DNA of 64,000 nucleotides from LMUY01 sp964242215 (GTDB lineage Bacteria; Pseudomonadota; Alphaproteobacteria; Acetobacterales; Acetobacteraceae). The translations under genes were made by a program, and so were the position numbers. Positions 33,889-42,650 of this stretch are shown one piece after another (the stretch's first letter is position 1; each line of letters opens with the position of its first letter). The stretch lies in assembly GCA_964242215.1 (NCBI GenBank), contig CAXTCJ010000007.1, forward strand, positions 1 to 64,000. Direction: 5' to 3'. The notes below the pieces were generated by a model. That model was given only the letters and a program-made list of their open reading frames with translations, was not told where the DNA came from and made no database searches.

Positions 33889-34722
33889 CTACTGCGCGCC
33901 CTGCAGGTGACGGACGATCGCCGCGGCGGCTGCCTGTGCGCCAGCTTCGATCGACGCAGCGCCCCGCTCGGCACTCGCAGCGGACGGGTTGCCGACATAC
34001 CCGTCGGGCGCCTCGCGCATGGAATGTTCGTGGCCGAGGCGCCATTCCGCCAGGTCGTCCGGCGTGAAATCCGTCGAGCGCAACGTCGGGACAACGTCCT
34101 GCCGAACCAGCTCCGGATAAAGCGCCAACATCTCGGAGGTTTCCCATTCCCCGGCATGCACGTCCGCGAAACCGCCGGGTGCGGCGTTGCGCCCGTGCTC
34201 GAATAGGGTGAAATGCGGATCCGTAGCGGAAAACCCCAGGCGCTTCGCCAGTGCGGCTTCGGCCAGGAAGGAGCCACCGATTCGTCCATCTGCCGTGCCG
34301 CGGACGATTCCGGCGTGGATGGTGCGGTTATGCTCGGCGTCGCCATGGCCCGAGACGCAGAACACGTGGCGGAACCCGTTGAACGCCAGGCTGGCAAACA
34401 CATCAGCCATCAGTTCGATCATCACCGCCGGGCGCACCGCAGGCGAGGCCGGGAACGCGCCGGACACGATGTTCACGCCCCAATAATAGGGTGGCACAAT
34501 CACGCTCGGCACACCTTGTGCATGCAGGAGGATGCGAATGCGGCGCAGCCGGAAGGAGGGCAGGTAGACATCCGTCCCGGTCGGCAAATGCGGGCCGTGC
34601 TGCTCGATCACGCCAAACGCCCAGAGTGCCACGGCACCGGCAGATGCGGCCGCGGCCACTTCGCCAGAGGTCATTTCCGCCATGGTGTCGGCGAAAATCG
34701 ATGGGCCGGATGTTGCAGTCAT
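33889..34722 (-). CDS. Creatininase-family hydrolase
   Basis: A 277-residue metal-dependent amidohydrolase of the creatininase fold: VIEQHGPHLPTGTDVYL (Glu/His/Asp metal ligands), CVSGHGDAEHN and HAGEWETSEML are the family hallmarks. True creatininases open a cyclic amide, and relatives act on other lactams or inositol derivatives. The ATG at 34722 has AGGAGG upstream, which rejects the longer frame. It is the last gene of the aromatic operon transcribed from 42408, 23 nt after PobA, so its substrate may be a related ring compound; that is inference. Confidence 0.82.
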   Translation of the reverse strand: MTATSGPSIFADTMAEMTSGEVAAAASAGAVALWAFGVIEQHGPHLPTGTDVYLPSFRLRRIRILLHAQGVPSVIVPPYYWGVNIVSGAFPASPAVRPAVMIELMADVFASLAFNGFRHVFCVSGHGDAEHNRTIHAGIVRGTADGRIGGSFLAEAALAKRLGFSATDPHFTLFEHGRNAAPGGFADVHAGEWETSEMLALYPELVRQDVVPTLRSTDFTPDDLAEWRLGHEHSMREAPDGYVGNPSAASAERGAASIEAGAQAAAAAIVRHLQGAQ

Positions 34723-34745
34723 TCGGATCCTCCTAACGGGGTCGC

Positions 34746-35924
34746 TCAATCGTCTTCGATCGGCATGCCGACATATTGCTCGGCCAGCGTGACCTGAGCC
34801 GCGCGGGACCGGTGGATGTATTCGAGCTCGGCGAGTTGCAACTCGCGTTCGAACGGCGTGTGATTCGGGAATTTGTGCAGCAGCCCGGTCATCATGGTCG
34901 AGAAGCGGATGGTCTTCCAAACTCGGCGCAGGCAGATTTCGGAATATCGGTCCAGCCGTTCCTTCGACCCGGTGCGATAGAATTCCGTCAAGCCCTTCGC
35001 CAGGACCCGCGCATCCGCAACAGCCAGATTCAGGCCCTTTGCCCCGGTAGGCGGAACGATATGAACGGCGTCCCCGGCCAGGAACATGCGGCCATACTGC
35101 ATCGGTGTCGCGACGAACGCCCGCAGCCGTGCCATGTCGCGCTGGAAGATCTCGCCCTCCTTCACCTCGCTGCCGTCGGTATCGAACATTCGCTGATGCA
35201 GCTCGCTCCAGAACCGGTCGTCGGACCAGTTCGCCGGATCATCGTTGCTGTCGACTTGCAGGTATAGCCGCGATACCTCCGCCGACCGCCGGCTACAAAG
35301 GGCAAAGCCACGGTCGCTATTACTGTAGGTCATGTCCGCCAGGGGGGGCGACCGCGACAGCACGCCGAGCCAGGCGAAATCATACACGCGCACATGCTCG
35401 GTGATCACGCCGGTCGGCGCCGCTTTGCGTCCGGCGCCGTGGAAGCCGTCGCAGGCCGCGACGAAATCGCACTCGAGCCGTTGCGGTGATCCGTCCTGAC
35501 GGAAGTGGATGACCGGGCGCTCGCCGTCCAAACCCTCGATGGACGTGACCTCGGCTTCGAAGATGAGCGGCTGCCCGGACTCGACCCGCGCGGCAACCAG
35601 ATCCTTCACCACCTGCTGCTGGCCATAGATCATGACCCGCTTGCCCCCGGTCAGCTCCGGCAGATCCAAATGAATGGTCTTGCCGCGGAAGCGGATGTCC
35701 AAACCTTCATCGATCATGCCTTCGCGGTGCATGCGCGCCGCCAGGCCGAGTGTCTCCAGCGTCTCGACGGTGCCACGTTCCAGCACGCCGGCGCGGATGC
35801 GGCTTTCCAGATGCGCGCGGCTGCGGCGTTCCAGCACCACGCAGTCGATGCCCTGCCGATGGAGCAGATGCGACAGGAACAGACCTGCTGGCCCGGATCC
35901 GATAATGGCTACTTGAGTCCGCAT
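34746..35924 (-). CDS. pobA: 4-hydroxybenzoate 3-monooxygenase
   Basis: A 392-residue FAD-dependent aromatic hydroxylase turning 4-hydroxybenzoate into protocatechuate with NADPH and O2. It has the FAD motif IIGSGPAGL, SRIRAGVLERGTVETLETLG (a PobA hallmark), CDGFHGAGRK and GDAVHIVPPTGAKGLNLAVAD. Length equals known PobA proteins (390-394). The ATG at 35924 gives the family start MRTQVAIIG; a GTG nine nt upstream is possible. It sits in one operon with a Liv importer and a LigB-LigA dioxygenase that could open the protocatechuate ring. Confidence 0.92.
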   Translation of the reverse strand: MRTQVAIIGSGPAGLFLSHLLHRQGIDCVVLERRSRAHLESRIRAGVLERGTVETLETLGLAARMHREGMIDEGLDIRFRGKTIHLDLPELTGGKRVMIYGQQQVVKDLVAARVESGQPLIFEAEVTSIEGLDGERPVIHFRQDGSPQRLECDFVAACDGFHGAGRKAAPTGVITEHVRVYDFAWLGVLSRSPPLADMTYSNSDRGFALCSRRSAEVSRLYLQVDSNDDPANWSDDRFWSELHQRMFDTDGSEVKEGEIFQRDMARLRAFVATPMQYGRMFLAGDAVHIVPPTGAKGLNLAVADARVLAKGLTEFYRTGSKERLDRYSEICLRRVWKTIRFSTMMTGLLHKFPNHTPFERELQLAELEYIHRSRAAQVTLAEQYVGMPIEDD

Positions 35925-35953
35925 GGCCTGCACCTACTCCACCCGGGAATGTA

Positions 35954-36646
35954 TCAGATCGCGATCCAACGGCGGACCCGGTCGAAATCCGCCAGCAGCG
36001 CGGGCGAATTGTCCTGCAGCACGATCCGGCCGCGATCCAGCACGATCGCGCGGTCGCTGAGCCGCAAGACGTCCTCCGCATGCTGCTCGACGATGGCAAT
36101 GGCAAAGCCGTAGCGCTGCCGCAGCGACTGCATAGTGTCCTCCAACTCGTCCACGATCACGGGGGCCAGGCCTTCGAACGGTTCGTCTAGCAGCAGCAAA
36201 TGCGGATTGGTCATGAGCGTCCGACCGATCGCCAGCATCTGCTGCTCCCCACCTGAGAGTTGGTCACCCATATTGCGTCGGCGCTCCCGCAGCCGAGGGA
36301 ACAGGCCGTAGACCGTCCGCAGGTCCAGCTCGCCGGGTCGCCGGGCAACCAGCAGGTTTTCCTCCACCGTCAGCGACGCGAAGATGTTGCGCTCCTGCGC
36401 CACCCAGCCCAACCCGGCACGCGAGCGCTCGGACGGCGGCAGCCGGGTCAGGTCCGCGCCGTGCCAGCGCATCCTGCCGCCCTGCAGGCTGGTATGGCCC
36501 ATCAGCGTCAGCATCAGCGTGCTCTTGCCGACGCCGTTGCGGCCCAACACCGCCAGGCACTCGCCCTGGTCCAACGACAGGCTGAGGTCCTCCAGCACCG
36601 TCGACTCGCCGTAGCCGGCATACAGGCCTTGCACTTCAAGCAGCAT
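35954..36646 (-). CDS. livF: Branched-chain-type ABC importer ATPase, LivF
   Basis: A 230-residue ABC ATPase: Walker A GRNGVGKST, signature LSGGEQQML, Walker B LLLLDEPFEG and the H-loop IVEQHAED. This is the LivF type in length and in gene order (livH-livM-livG-livF), and it overlaps livG by 11 nt. Together with the other Liv proteins it would power uptake of a hydrophobic acid, here most likely an aromatic acid because the operon also holds pobA and a ring-cleaving dioxygenase. Confidence 0.9.
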   Translation of the reverse strand: MLLEVQGLYAGYGESTVLEDLSLSLDQGECLAVLGRNGVGKSTLMLTLMGHTSLQGGRMRWHGADLTRLPPSERSRAGLGWVAQERNIFASLTVEENLLVARRPGELDLRTVYGLFPRLRERRRNMGDQLSGGEQQMLAIGRTLMTNPHLLLLDEPFEGLAPVIVDELEDTMQSLRQRYGFAIAIVEQHAEDVLRLSDRAIVLDRGRIVLQDNSPALLADFDRVRRWIAI

Positions 36647-37400
36647 GCTCGTGCCCCCGCCGCCCTAAATACACGGCACGCACTTGCTCGTTGGCCGAGA
36701 TCTCCGCGGGCGTTCCCTCCGTCAGCACCCGGCCGCCCACCAGCACCGTGATCCGCTCGGCGAAGCGGAACACCAGGTTCATGTCGTGCTCCACGAAGAT
36801 GATGGTCAGGTCCCGCGGCAGTGCGTCCAGCCGCTCGAAGATGGCCGCACTTTGCGTGGTGGGAACACCTGCCGCCGGCTCGTCGAGCACAAGCACACGC
36901 GGCTTCATGGCGAGGGCGATGGCGATTTCCACCATGCGCTGCTGTCCATAGGCCAGACGATGCACCGGCTCCGCTTCGAACTGAGCCAGGTTCACGAAGG
37001 CCAGATGCTCCCGCGCCTCGGCCATCACCCGGCGGTCGCCGGCCGCACTGCGCCAGAAGGCCCGGGTCTTGCGTTCGCGTTCGAACACTGCGAGCGCCAC
37101 GTTTTCCAGCACCGACTGGGCCCGGAACAGCTGGTTGATCTGGAAGGTGCGCGCCAGCCCCTTATGCACGCGATGCGGCTGCGACAGTGCCGTGATATTT
37201 TCGCTACCCATCAGCACCTGCCCGGCGCTGGCACGATAGCTGCCAGTCAACGCATGCGTGAAACTGGTCTTGCCGGCGCCGTTCGGTCCGATCAGCGCGT
37301 GGCGGGCGCCGGGAGCGACCGCGAAATCCACGTTGTCAACGGCGGTGAAGTGCCCGAACCGTACCGTCAGCCCCCGCGTCTGCAGGGCTGGCGTGGTCAC
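36636..37400 (-). CDS. livG: Branched-chain-type ABC importer ATPase, LivG
   Basis: A 254-residue ABC ATPase with Walker A GPNGAGKTS, the LivG-type signature LAYGQQRMVEIAIAL, Walker B VLVLDEPAAGVP and the H-loop FVEHDM. It overlaps livM by 4 nt and livF by 11 nt, so expression is coupled. It would form the ATPase heterodimer with LivF in the cytoplasm. Confidence 0.9.
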   Translation of the reverse strand: MTTPALQTRGLTVRFGHFTAVDNVDFAVAPGARHALIGPNGAGKTSFTHALTGSYRASAGQVLMGSENITALSQPHRVHKGLARTFQINQLFRAQSVLENVALAVFERERKTRAFWRSAAGDRRVMAEAREHLAFVNLAQFEAEPVHRLAYGQQRMVEIAIALAMKPRVLVLDEPAAGVPTTQSAAIFERLDALPRDLTIIFVEHDMNLVFRFAERITVLVGGRVLTEGTPAEISANEQVRAVYLGRRGHEHAA

Positions 37401-38347
37401 GGCGTCTTCCTGCGAAGACGAAGTAGCGTTTGTAGCCCGCCCGCTATTCCGCCGCGCATCACCAGGACCGAGGCCATCAGCACAAGCCCTAGGCTCAGCT
37501 GCCAGTATTTCGGGCTGAGGTTCGACAGCGCGTCCTTGACGGTTCCGAACGCCGCGGCTCCGATCACGACGCCGTAGATGTGCCCGGTGCCCCCGAGTGT
37601 CGCGACCATCATCACCTCCGCCGAGCGGTCAAATCCCAGCATGTCCAGCGATACGAAATGGCTGGTCTGTGCGAGCACGGCGCCACTCAGCCCGGCGATG
37701 GCGCCGGACAGCATGTAGGTCACTGCGATATGCCGCGCAGTGGGTGCGCCGATCGCAGCCATGCGGGTGACGTTTTCCCGAATGCCCGTGAGCGCCAGGC
37801 CGAAGGGCGAAGTGGTGATGCGCCACATCGCCGCATAGACGCAGACCAGCACGGCGAGCGCATAGAAGAAGGCCGTCCGTCCCGTGAAGTCGAACGCGAA
37901 CAGACCCAGGATCGGGCCGATCTCGAAATCGGACAGGCCGTCCGCGCCCCCGGTGAGGTCGCGCAAATGGTTCGCCGCTTCCACCGTCAGCGCACCGATG
38001 CCGAGCGTGATCAGCAACCGGGTGAGGTCGTTGCCGCGGGCGATGATCGGTGTCAGCAACAGTGCCGCGGCGGCGCTGACCAAGCCGGCGGCGGCCAGGC
38101 CCAACACCGGCTCGGTATAGCCGGCCCGGGCGATGATGGCGGCGGTGTAGGCGCCGAGGCCGAAGAATGCGGCATGCCCCAGCGAGACGATGCCGGCATG
38201 CCCCTGCAACAGGTCGTAGGACAGCACGAAGGTGGCCAAGATCAGCAGCTGCGTGATCAGCGCCAAATAGTCGGGGAACAAGAAGAAGCTGCCCAGCGCA
38301 CAGACCAACAGAACTGGCGCGAACCAGGCGGTGGCGGTCGCCTTCAT
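37397..38347 (-). CDS. livM: Branched-chain-type ABC importer permease, LivM
   Basis: A 316-residue inner-membrane permease with about nine hydrophobic segments and the LivM motif GHAGIVSLGHAAFFGLGAY, then ITLGIGALTVEAANHLRDLTGG and the EAA-like loop AALRENVTRMA-type segment (GIRENVTRMAAIG). The start at 38347 overlaps the livH stop (ATGA 38344-38347). Frames extending upstream run through livH and are not used. Confidence 0.9.
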   Translation of the reverse strand: MKATATAWFAPVLLVCALGSFFLFPDYLALITQLLILATFVLSYDLLQGHAGIVSLGHAAFFGLGAYTAAIIARAGYTEPVLGLAAAGLVSAAAALLLTPIIARGNDLTRLLITLGIGALTVEAANHLRDLTGGADGLSDFEIGPILGLFAFDFTGRTAFFYALAVLVCVYAAMWRITTSPFGLALTGIRENVTRMAAIGAPTARHIAVTYMLSGAIAGLSGAVLAQTSHFVSLDMLGFDRSAEVMMVATLGGTGHIYGVVIGAAAFGTVKDALSNLSPKYWQLSLGLVLMASVLVMRGGIAGGLQTLLRLRRKTP

Positions 38348-39207
38348 GCCCGGCGCCCCGCCAAGCCGCGCGGATAGACCAGCAGCAGCCCGACCAGTAG
38401 GACATAGATCACGAACGGTCCCACTTGTGGCACCTCGTATTTGAACACTGCATCCACCACACCGAGGACCAGCGCCGCCGATAGCGAGCCGCCGATCGAG
38501 CCCGGGCCGCCGATCGCCACGATCATTAGCACGACGATCAGGTATTTGAACGGAAAGGTCGGGTCCAAACCCAGCGAGTCGACCGCCAGTGCGCCGCCCA
38601 GACCCGCCATGCCCGCGCCCAAAGCGAAGGTGATGGCAAAGATCTGCTGGACCCGTATGCCAATCCCTTCTGCCGCCCAGCGGTGATCGACGGCGGCGCG
38701 GATACGGGCGCCGAACAGAGTGTGGTTGAACAGCGCCACCAACAACGCCGCCGCGACCGCCGCCACCAGCGTCAGGAAAAGCCCGTTGGCGCCGACGGTG
38801 ACACCGAGAATGGTCTCGCGGCCCGACAGCCATGCCGGTAACGCGATGGGTTGTTGCTGCGGCCCGAAGATGATCGTGGCCAGGGCGCTGGCGGCGAAGG
38901 CCAGCCCTATGGAGAACAGCACCTGCTGCAAGGGCGGTTCGCGGTAGATGAAGCGGATCACCACCCGCTCCAGCACGAGCCCCACCAACCCGGCGATGAC
39001 GAAGGCAGCCGGCAACGTCAGCAGGAATGGTAGGCCTACCTGGTTCACCAGGGTAACCGTGACATAGCCGCCGACCATGGCGAAGACCCCATGCGCCAGG
39101 TTGATGTAGCGCATCAATCCCAGCGTGATGGAAAGCCCGATGGAGAACAGGAACAACAGCATACCGTAGGATACGCCATCGGCGACTACGCCCAGCAAAT
39201 TCAGCAT
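38344..39207 (-). CDS. livH: Branched-chain-type ABC importer permease, LivH
   Basis: A 287-residue inner-membrane permease: FSIGLSITLGLMRYINLAHG is the LivH hallmark, followed by about seven membrane segments and IGSGGPGSIGG-type loop (IVAIGGPGSIGGSLSAAL). It starts 52 nt after the solute-binding protein gene and overlaps livM by 4 nt. Confidence 0.9.
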   Translation of the reverse strand: MLNLLGVVADGVSYGMLLFLFSIGLSITLGLMRYINLAHGVFAMVGGYVTVTLVNQVGLPFLLTLPAAFVIAGLVGLVLERVVIRFIYREPPLQQVLFSIGLAFAASALATIIFGPQQQPIALPAWLSGRETILGVTVGANGLFLTLVAAVAAALLVALFNHTLFGARIRAAVDHRWAAEGIGIRVQQIFAITFALGAGMAGLGGALAVDSLGLDPTFPFKYLIVVLMIVAIGGPGSIGGSLSAALVLGVVDAVFKYEVPQVGPFVIYVLLVGLLLVYPRGLAGRRA

Positions 39208-39259
39208 TCAGGGTCCACCGCACAGGAATGCCAGCGCCTTGCAGCGCCGGCAAAGCGCC

Positions 39260-40468
39260 TCATTTCAGTGCGGGATCCTTGGCCGGGTCCTTTACGTTCG
39301 GAAACGCAGCGATCTGGACGTTCTGCCATTGTCCATCAACGAACTGTCCTTCGCGGACATACATGGTCTGGATAACGTCGCGCGTGTCCGGGTCTATGGT
39401 GAAACTGCCGCGCGGGCTGTCGAGCGTGGCGCCCTTCATGGCCTTCATCAGCGCCGCGAGACTCAGATCGCCCTTGGTCTCCTCTACCGCGTGATAAATC
39501 AGTGCCATGCCGTCATAGCCGGCGACCGCGCGAAAATTCGGGATGGCGTTGGCACCAAACATCTCTTTGTATTTCTTCACGAAGGCGATGTTCTGCGGGT
39601 TTTGCAGTCCGACCTGGTAGTTATGGACGGAGATCACGCCCTTCAGCGCGTCACCGAACAAAGGTAGCGAGTTATCCTCGACCAGATCGCCGGTCACCAG
39701 CAGCTTGATGCCGGAATCGGTCAGGCCGCGTTTCTTGGCTTCCTTCATGAAGGCAACGGCCACGTCGCCGCCCGGATCGAAGCTGAACACGGCGTCGGGC
39801 TTGGCTTCCATCGCGCGCTGCAGATAAGGCGCGTATTCCATTTCCGACACGGGCGTGCGCGCACTGCCGATGATCTTGCCGCCGCCTTTGGTGAACGCCT
39901 TGATGAACCAGATCTCCGCATCGATGCCGGGGCCGTAATCGGAGACGATGGTATAGGCGGTCTTGATGCCGTGCTGGGCCGCGTATTCACCCAACACATA
40001 GGCCGTTTGCGGCGTGGTGAACGACACACGCACGAAATTCGGCGATTTCTCGGTGATGATCGAGGTCGCTGCGTTGATGATGATGCCGGGCTTCCCCGCC
40101 TCGGTCAGCAGGCTCGCGGCCGCCATCGCGTTCGGCGTGAAACTGTAGCCGAGAATGACGTCCGCCTTCTCGCGCACGATCAGTTCCTGCGACATCCTGC
40201 GCGATAAATCGCCGGAGCCGGGGCCCTGGTCGTCCCGCGTTACGATCTTGACCGGCATCCCGGCAATGGTCGTGCCGTGCATGGCCTGGTAGGTCTTGAT
40301 CCCGTTCTCGTATTGCGAACCTTCGTCGGCATAGATGCCGGAGAGCGGCAGGATCACGCCGATGGTCAGCGTTCCGGCCGCCCGGGCTGGTGCCGCGCCG
40401 GCCATGACGCCGGCGGCGGCCAGGGCACCGAACTGGAGTTGCCGGCGGGTCAGACGGGGCTTGGACAC
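39260..40468 (-). CDS. Liv-type ABC solute-binding protein, Tat-exported
   Basis: A 402-residue periplasmic binding protein of the LivJ class. The signal region carries a twin-arginine (RLTRRQLQFGALAAAG) and ends at an ARAAG cleavage site. The mature part starts TLTIGVILPLSGIYADEG and includes VKIVTRDDQGPGSGD and YGPGIDAEIWFIKAF. The start is GTG 40468 with AAAGGAAA upstream; the open frame to 40633 overlaps the dioxygenase gene. Such proteins of the aromatic-binding sub-branch bind benzoate-type acids, which fits the operon. Confidence 0.88.
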   Translation of the reverse strand: MSKPRLTRRQLQFGALAAAGVMAGAAPARAAGTLTIGVILPLSGIYADEGSQYENGIKTYQAMHGTTIAGMPVKIVTRDDQGPGSGDLSRRMSQELIVREKADVILGYSFTPNAMAAASLLTEAGKPGIIINAATSIITEKSPNFVRVSFTTPQTAYVLGEYAAQHGIKTAYTIVSDYGPGIDAEIWFIKAFTKGGGKIIGSARTPVSEMEYAPYLQRAMEAKPDAVFSFDPGGDVAVAFMKEAKKRGLTDSGIKLLVTGDLVEDNSLPLFGDALKGVISVHNYQVGLQNPQNIAFVKKYKEMFGANAIPNFRAVAGYDGMALIYHAVEETKGDLSLAALMKAMKGATLDSPRGSFTIDPDTRDVIQTMYVREGQFVDGQWQNVQIAAFPNVKDPAKDPALK

Positions 40469-40499
40469 GGGCGTTTCCTTTATTTGAGCTGGGACGATT

Positions 40500-41726
40500 T
40501 CAGCGGGCATCCGGAACCAGCCGCGTAGCCATGAACTCGTCGAACGTTTCGCCGCGCATGGAGGCATAGACTTCGAGATTGGTTTCGCCGACCAGCCGGG
40601 CGAATTTCTCCAGCACAAAGAAATTGGCGCCATTCCGGATCAGCCCGATCCAGTCACGCTCGTGCACCAGGGTTGCCTCAGCGTCCGTCAGGCCCGCGTC
40701 GCGGCACGCTGCGGTTTCGTCAGCCTGGAACTGCGCCCGGTAGTGCGGTTCACGCATGTTCCAGAAGAAGCGGTTGAGGCGGATCTTATCCACGGCGGTT
40801 CGGAGGTCGAAGGCATAGGTGCCGTCGATCGACTCGACCCCTTCCAATTGGACGTTGCCGGGCGCGCGCTTGTCTTTGGCTTCGACGGGATTGTTCTCCT
40901 CGAATACCAGCACCGTCATCGCCGTCGTTGTCGCCAGATAGTAGTTCTGATGCACCTTGGTGATGTCGTCGCTGAGCGCGCCGCGCATCGCCAGCCACAT
41001 GATCTGCTCGACGCTCTCGGCGCCACCCAGGCGGATGTAGTCGACATGCTTCATCCGGGCGAGCGTCAACGGGTCCGTCTCGATCAGATCGAGGAAACGC
41101 ATGTCCCATTCGGTATCGTTATAGCCAGCGCGCTCGCCATGGATCTGATGCGATAGGCCGCCAGTGCCGAGCACGGCAACGGTCAGCTCCTCCGGATAGG
41201 CTTCCACCGCGCGGCGCAGCGCCTGGCCGAGTTTGAAACACCGCATCGGCGTCGGCAGCGGGTATTGCACGACGTTGACCTCGATGGGGATGATCGTCCC
41301 GGGCCAGCCCTCGGCATGCGGCCACAGCAATGGCAGCGGCGAAAACACGCCGTGATCGAGCGCGCGGTCCTGGAACACCGAGATGTCGAACTCGTCGTTG
41401 ATCAACTGCTCGGCCAAATGTTTGGCGAGCGCTGGGTTGCCCGGCAGCGGCGGCAATGGCCGTTTGCCGGCGCCCTCATCGGCGACCTCGTAGCTGGGAC
41501 CTACGCCCAGCGCGAAGGCAGGATAAAGATCGTAGAAAAACGCATTCAGATGGTCGTTGTAGAAGACGATCAGCACGTCCGGCCGCTTCTCGGCCAACCA
41601 ATTGAAGGCGGCCTTGTAGCCGTCGAACAAGGGCGCCCAGGCTGGCATCTCCTGTTTGCCCTTGTCGTAGGCCACGCCGATGGTTGGCACGTGCGACGAC
41701 CCGATGCCACCGATGATTCTGGCCAT
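40500..41726 (-). CDS. Fused LigB-LigA extradiol dioxygenase (gallate/protocatechuate type)
   Basis: A 408-residue class III ring-cleaving dioxygenase with both domains in one chain. The LigB-like catalytic domain (about 1-280) has the Fe(II) ligands His12 (SSHVP) and His59 (YNDHLNAFF) and the active-site GTGGLSHQIHG. A LigA-like helical domain (about 300-395, LNRFFWNMREP to FARLVGETN) follows. Classical protocatechuate 4,5-dioxygenases keep LigA and LigB as separate subunits; gallate dioxygenases of the DesB/GalA kind are fused like this one. With PobA in the operon, protocatechuate is equally possible as substrate. Confidence 0.85.
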   Translation of the reverse strand: MARIIGGIGSSHVPTIGVAYDKGKQEMPAWAPLFDGYKAAFNWLAEKRPDVLIVFYNDHLNAFFYDLYPAFALGVGPSYEVADEGAGKRPLPPLPGNPALAKHLAEQLINDEFDISVFQDRALDHGVFSPLPLLWPHAEGWPGTIIPIEVNVVQYPLPTPMRCFKLGQALRRAVEAYPEELTVAVLGTGGLSHQIHGERAGYNDTEWDMRFLDLIETDPLTLARMKHVDYIRLGGAESVEQIMWLAMRGALSDDITKVHQNYYLATTTAMTVLVFEENNPVEAKDKRAPGNVQLEGVESIDGTYAFDLRTAVDKIRLNRFFWNMREPHYRAQFQADETAACRDAGLTDAEATLVHERDWIGLIRNGANFFVLEKFARLVGETNLEVYASMRGETFDEFMATRLVPDAR

Positions 41727-41742
41727 GCCTGTAATCCTTCGT

Positions 41743-42408
41743 CTATGTCCGCCCGACCAGGAGCGTGCCTAAGACGTCATCCGTCGTCAAAACGTCGCCG
41801 AAACTCTGATAGACCGTGCTGAAACCGATCTCGTGATCCTCCTTGTAGCGCGCCGCGTTGGCGTCACTGACCATGACGACCTTGAAGTCCAGCATCATTG
41901 CGTCACGTGCGGACGTTTCGCAGCAGAAATTCGTCAGCATGCCGACGATCGCGACGTTCTCGATCCCGCGCGCCGCCAGCTTCTCCGGCAGATCGGATTT
42001 GCCGGGGATGAAGGCGCTGAACCGACTCTTGGTTGCATGCAGGTCACCCGGTTGCACGTCTAGGTTGGCGAAGAGTTTGTGGCCTGGTGCACCCTCGGTC
42101 AGGTTGTCGCGGTGTCGGGCGGCGGCCGCTTCGCTGAAGAAGTAGTCGTGGTAGAGCGGCCACAGGCTGCGGCCGCCTTCACCCGCCGTCATGCTGACCC
42201 AGGCGACAACCGCCCCCTTGGCACGGAAGGCTTGCGCCAGCCGGTTGATGTTCGGAACGATGGCGACAGCGGGCGGCACGTCGGCGACATAGAATTGCTG
42301 CATGTCGATGACCACCAGCGCCGTCTTCGCCGCGTCGAAATGATCGAACACGCGAAGCCGTCCCCGCTTCTTCATCACGCGGTCGATGACGTAATCGGGC
42401 ATGTTCAT
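41743..42408 (-). CDS. Isochorismatase-family cysteine hydrolase
   Basis: A 221-residue cysteine hydrolase. The catalytic triad is visible: Asp in VVIDMQQFY, Lys in ATKSRFSAF and Cys in MLTNFCCETSARDA. Relatives hydrolyse amides such as maleamate, carbamoylsarcosine or nicotinamide. It is the first gene of the minus-strand aromatic operon, 16 nt before the dioxygenase gene, so it may supply or process a ring-cleavage substrate or product. The promoter should lie in 42409-42527, a stretch shared with the LysR stub. Confidence 0.83.
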   Translation of the reverse strand: MNMPDYVIDRVMKKRGRLRVFDHFDAAKTALVVIDMQQFYVADVPPAVAIVPNINRLAQAFRAKGAVVAWVSMTAGEGGRSLWPLYHDYFFSEAAAARHRDNLTEGAPGHKLFANLDVQPGDLHATKSRFSAFIPGKSDLPEKLAARGIENVAIVGMLTNFCCETSARDAMMLDFKVVMVSDANAARYKEDHEIGFSTVYQSFGDVLTTDDVLGTLLVGRT

Positions 42409-42527
42409 CGGTGTGCGACCTTCTTGCCAGTAGATTCCTCTGTGGCATCGAAAATCCGCACACTCAACATGCTATTGCGAAATGCGAGTCTCGAATCCGG
42501 TCCGAGCAGCAGGAGAACCCAGAGCAC

Positions 42528-42650
42528 ATGACCCGGCGTATGCCGCCGCTGAATGCATCACGCGCCTTCGAGGCTGCCGTGCGCCCTGGCAGCCTGACCG
42601 GCGCCGCACCGGCACCGCGTGTCACTCACGGCGTAATAAGCCGCCCATGA
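42528..42650 (+). pseudogene. LysR-family regulator stub, N-terminal 40 codons
   Basis: The frame reads MTRRMPPLNASRAFEAAVRP then GSLTGAAPAPRVTHGVISRP and stops. This is the start of a GcvA-like LysR helix-turn-helix (usual form: RxLPPLNALRAFEAAARH..S.T.AA..L.VTHGAISRQ). The recognition helix is partly changed (PAPR for EELH), and about 260 residues are missing. The stub ends inside the start of the sugar-kinase gene. It is divergent from the aromatic operon, the classical place for its activator. Confidence 0.7.

Noticed and set aside
38348..39253. A 300-residue extension of LivM upstream of 38347
   Set aside because: It overlaps livH in another frame; the ATGA overlap at 38344-38347 gives the proper start.
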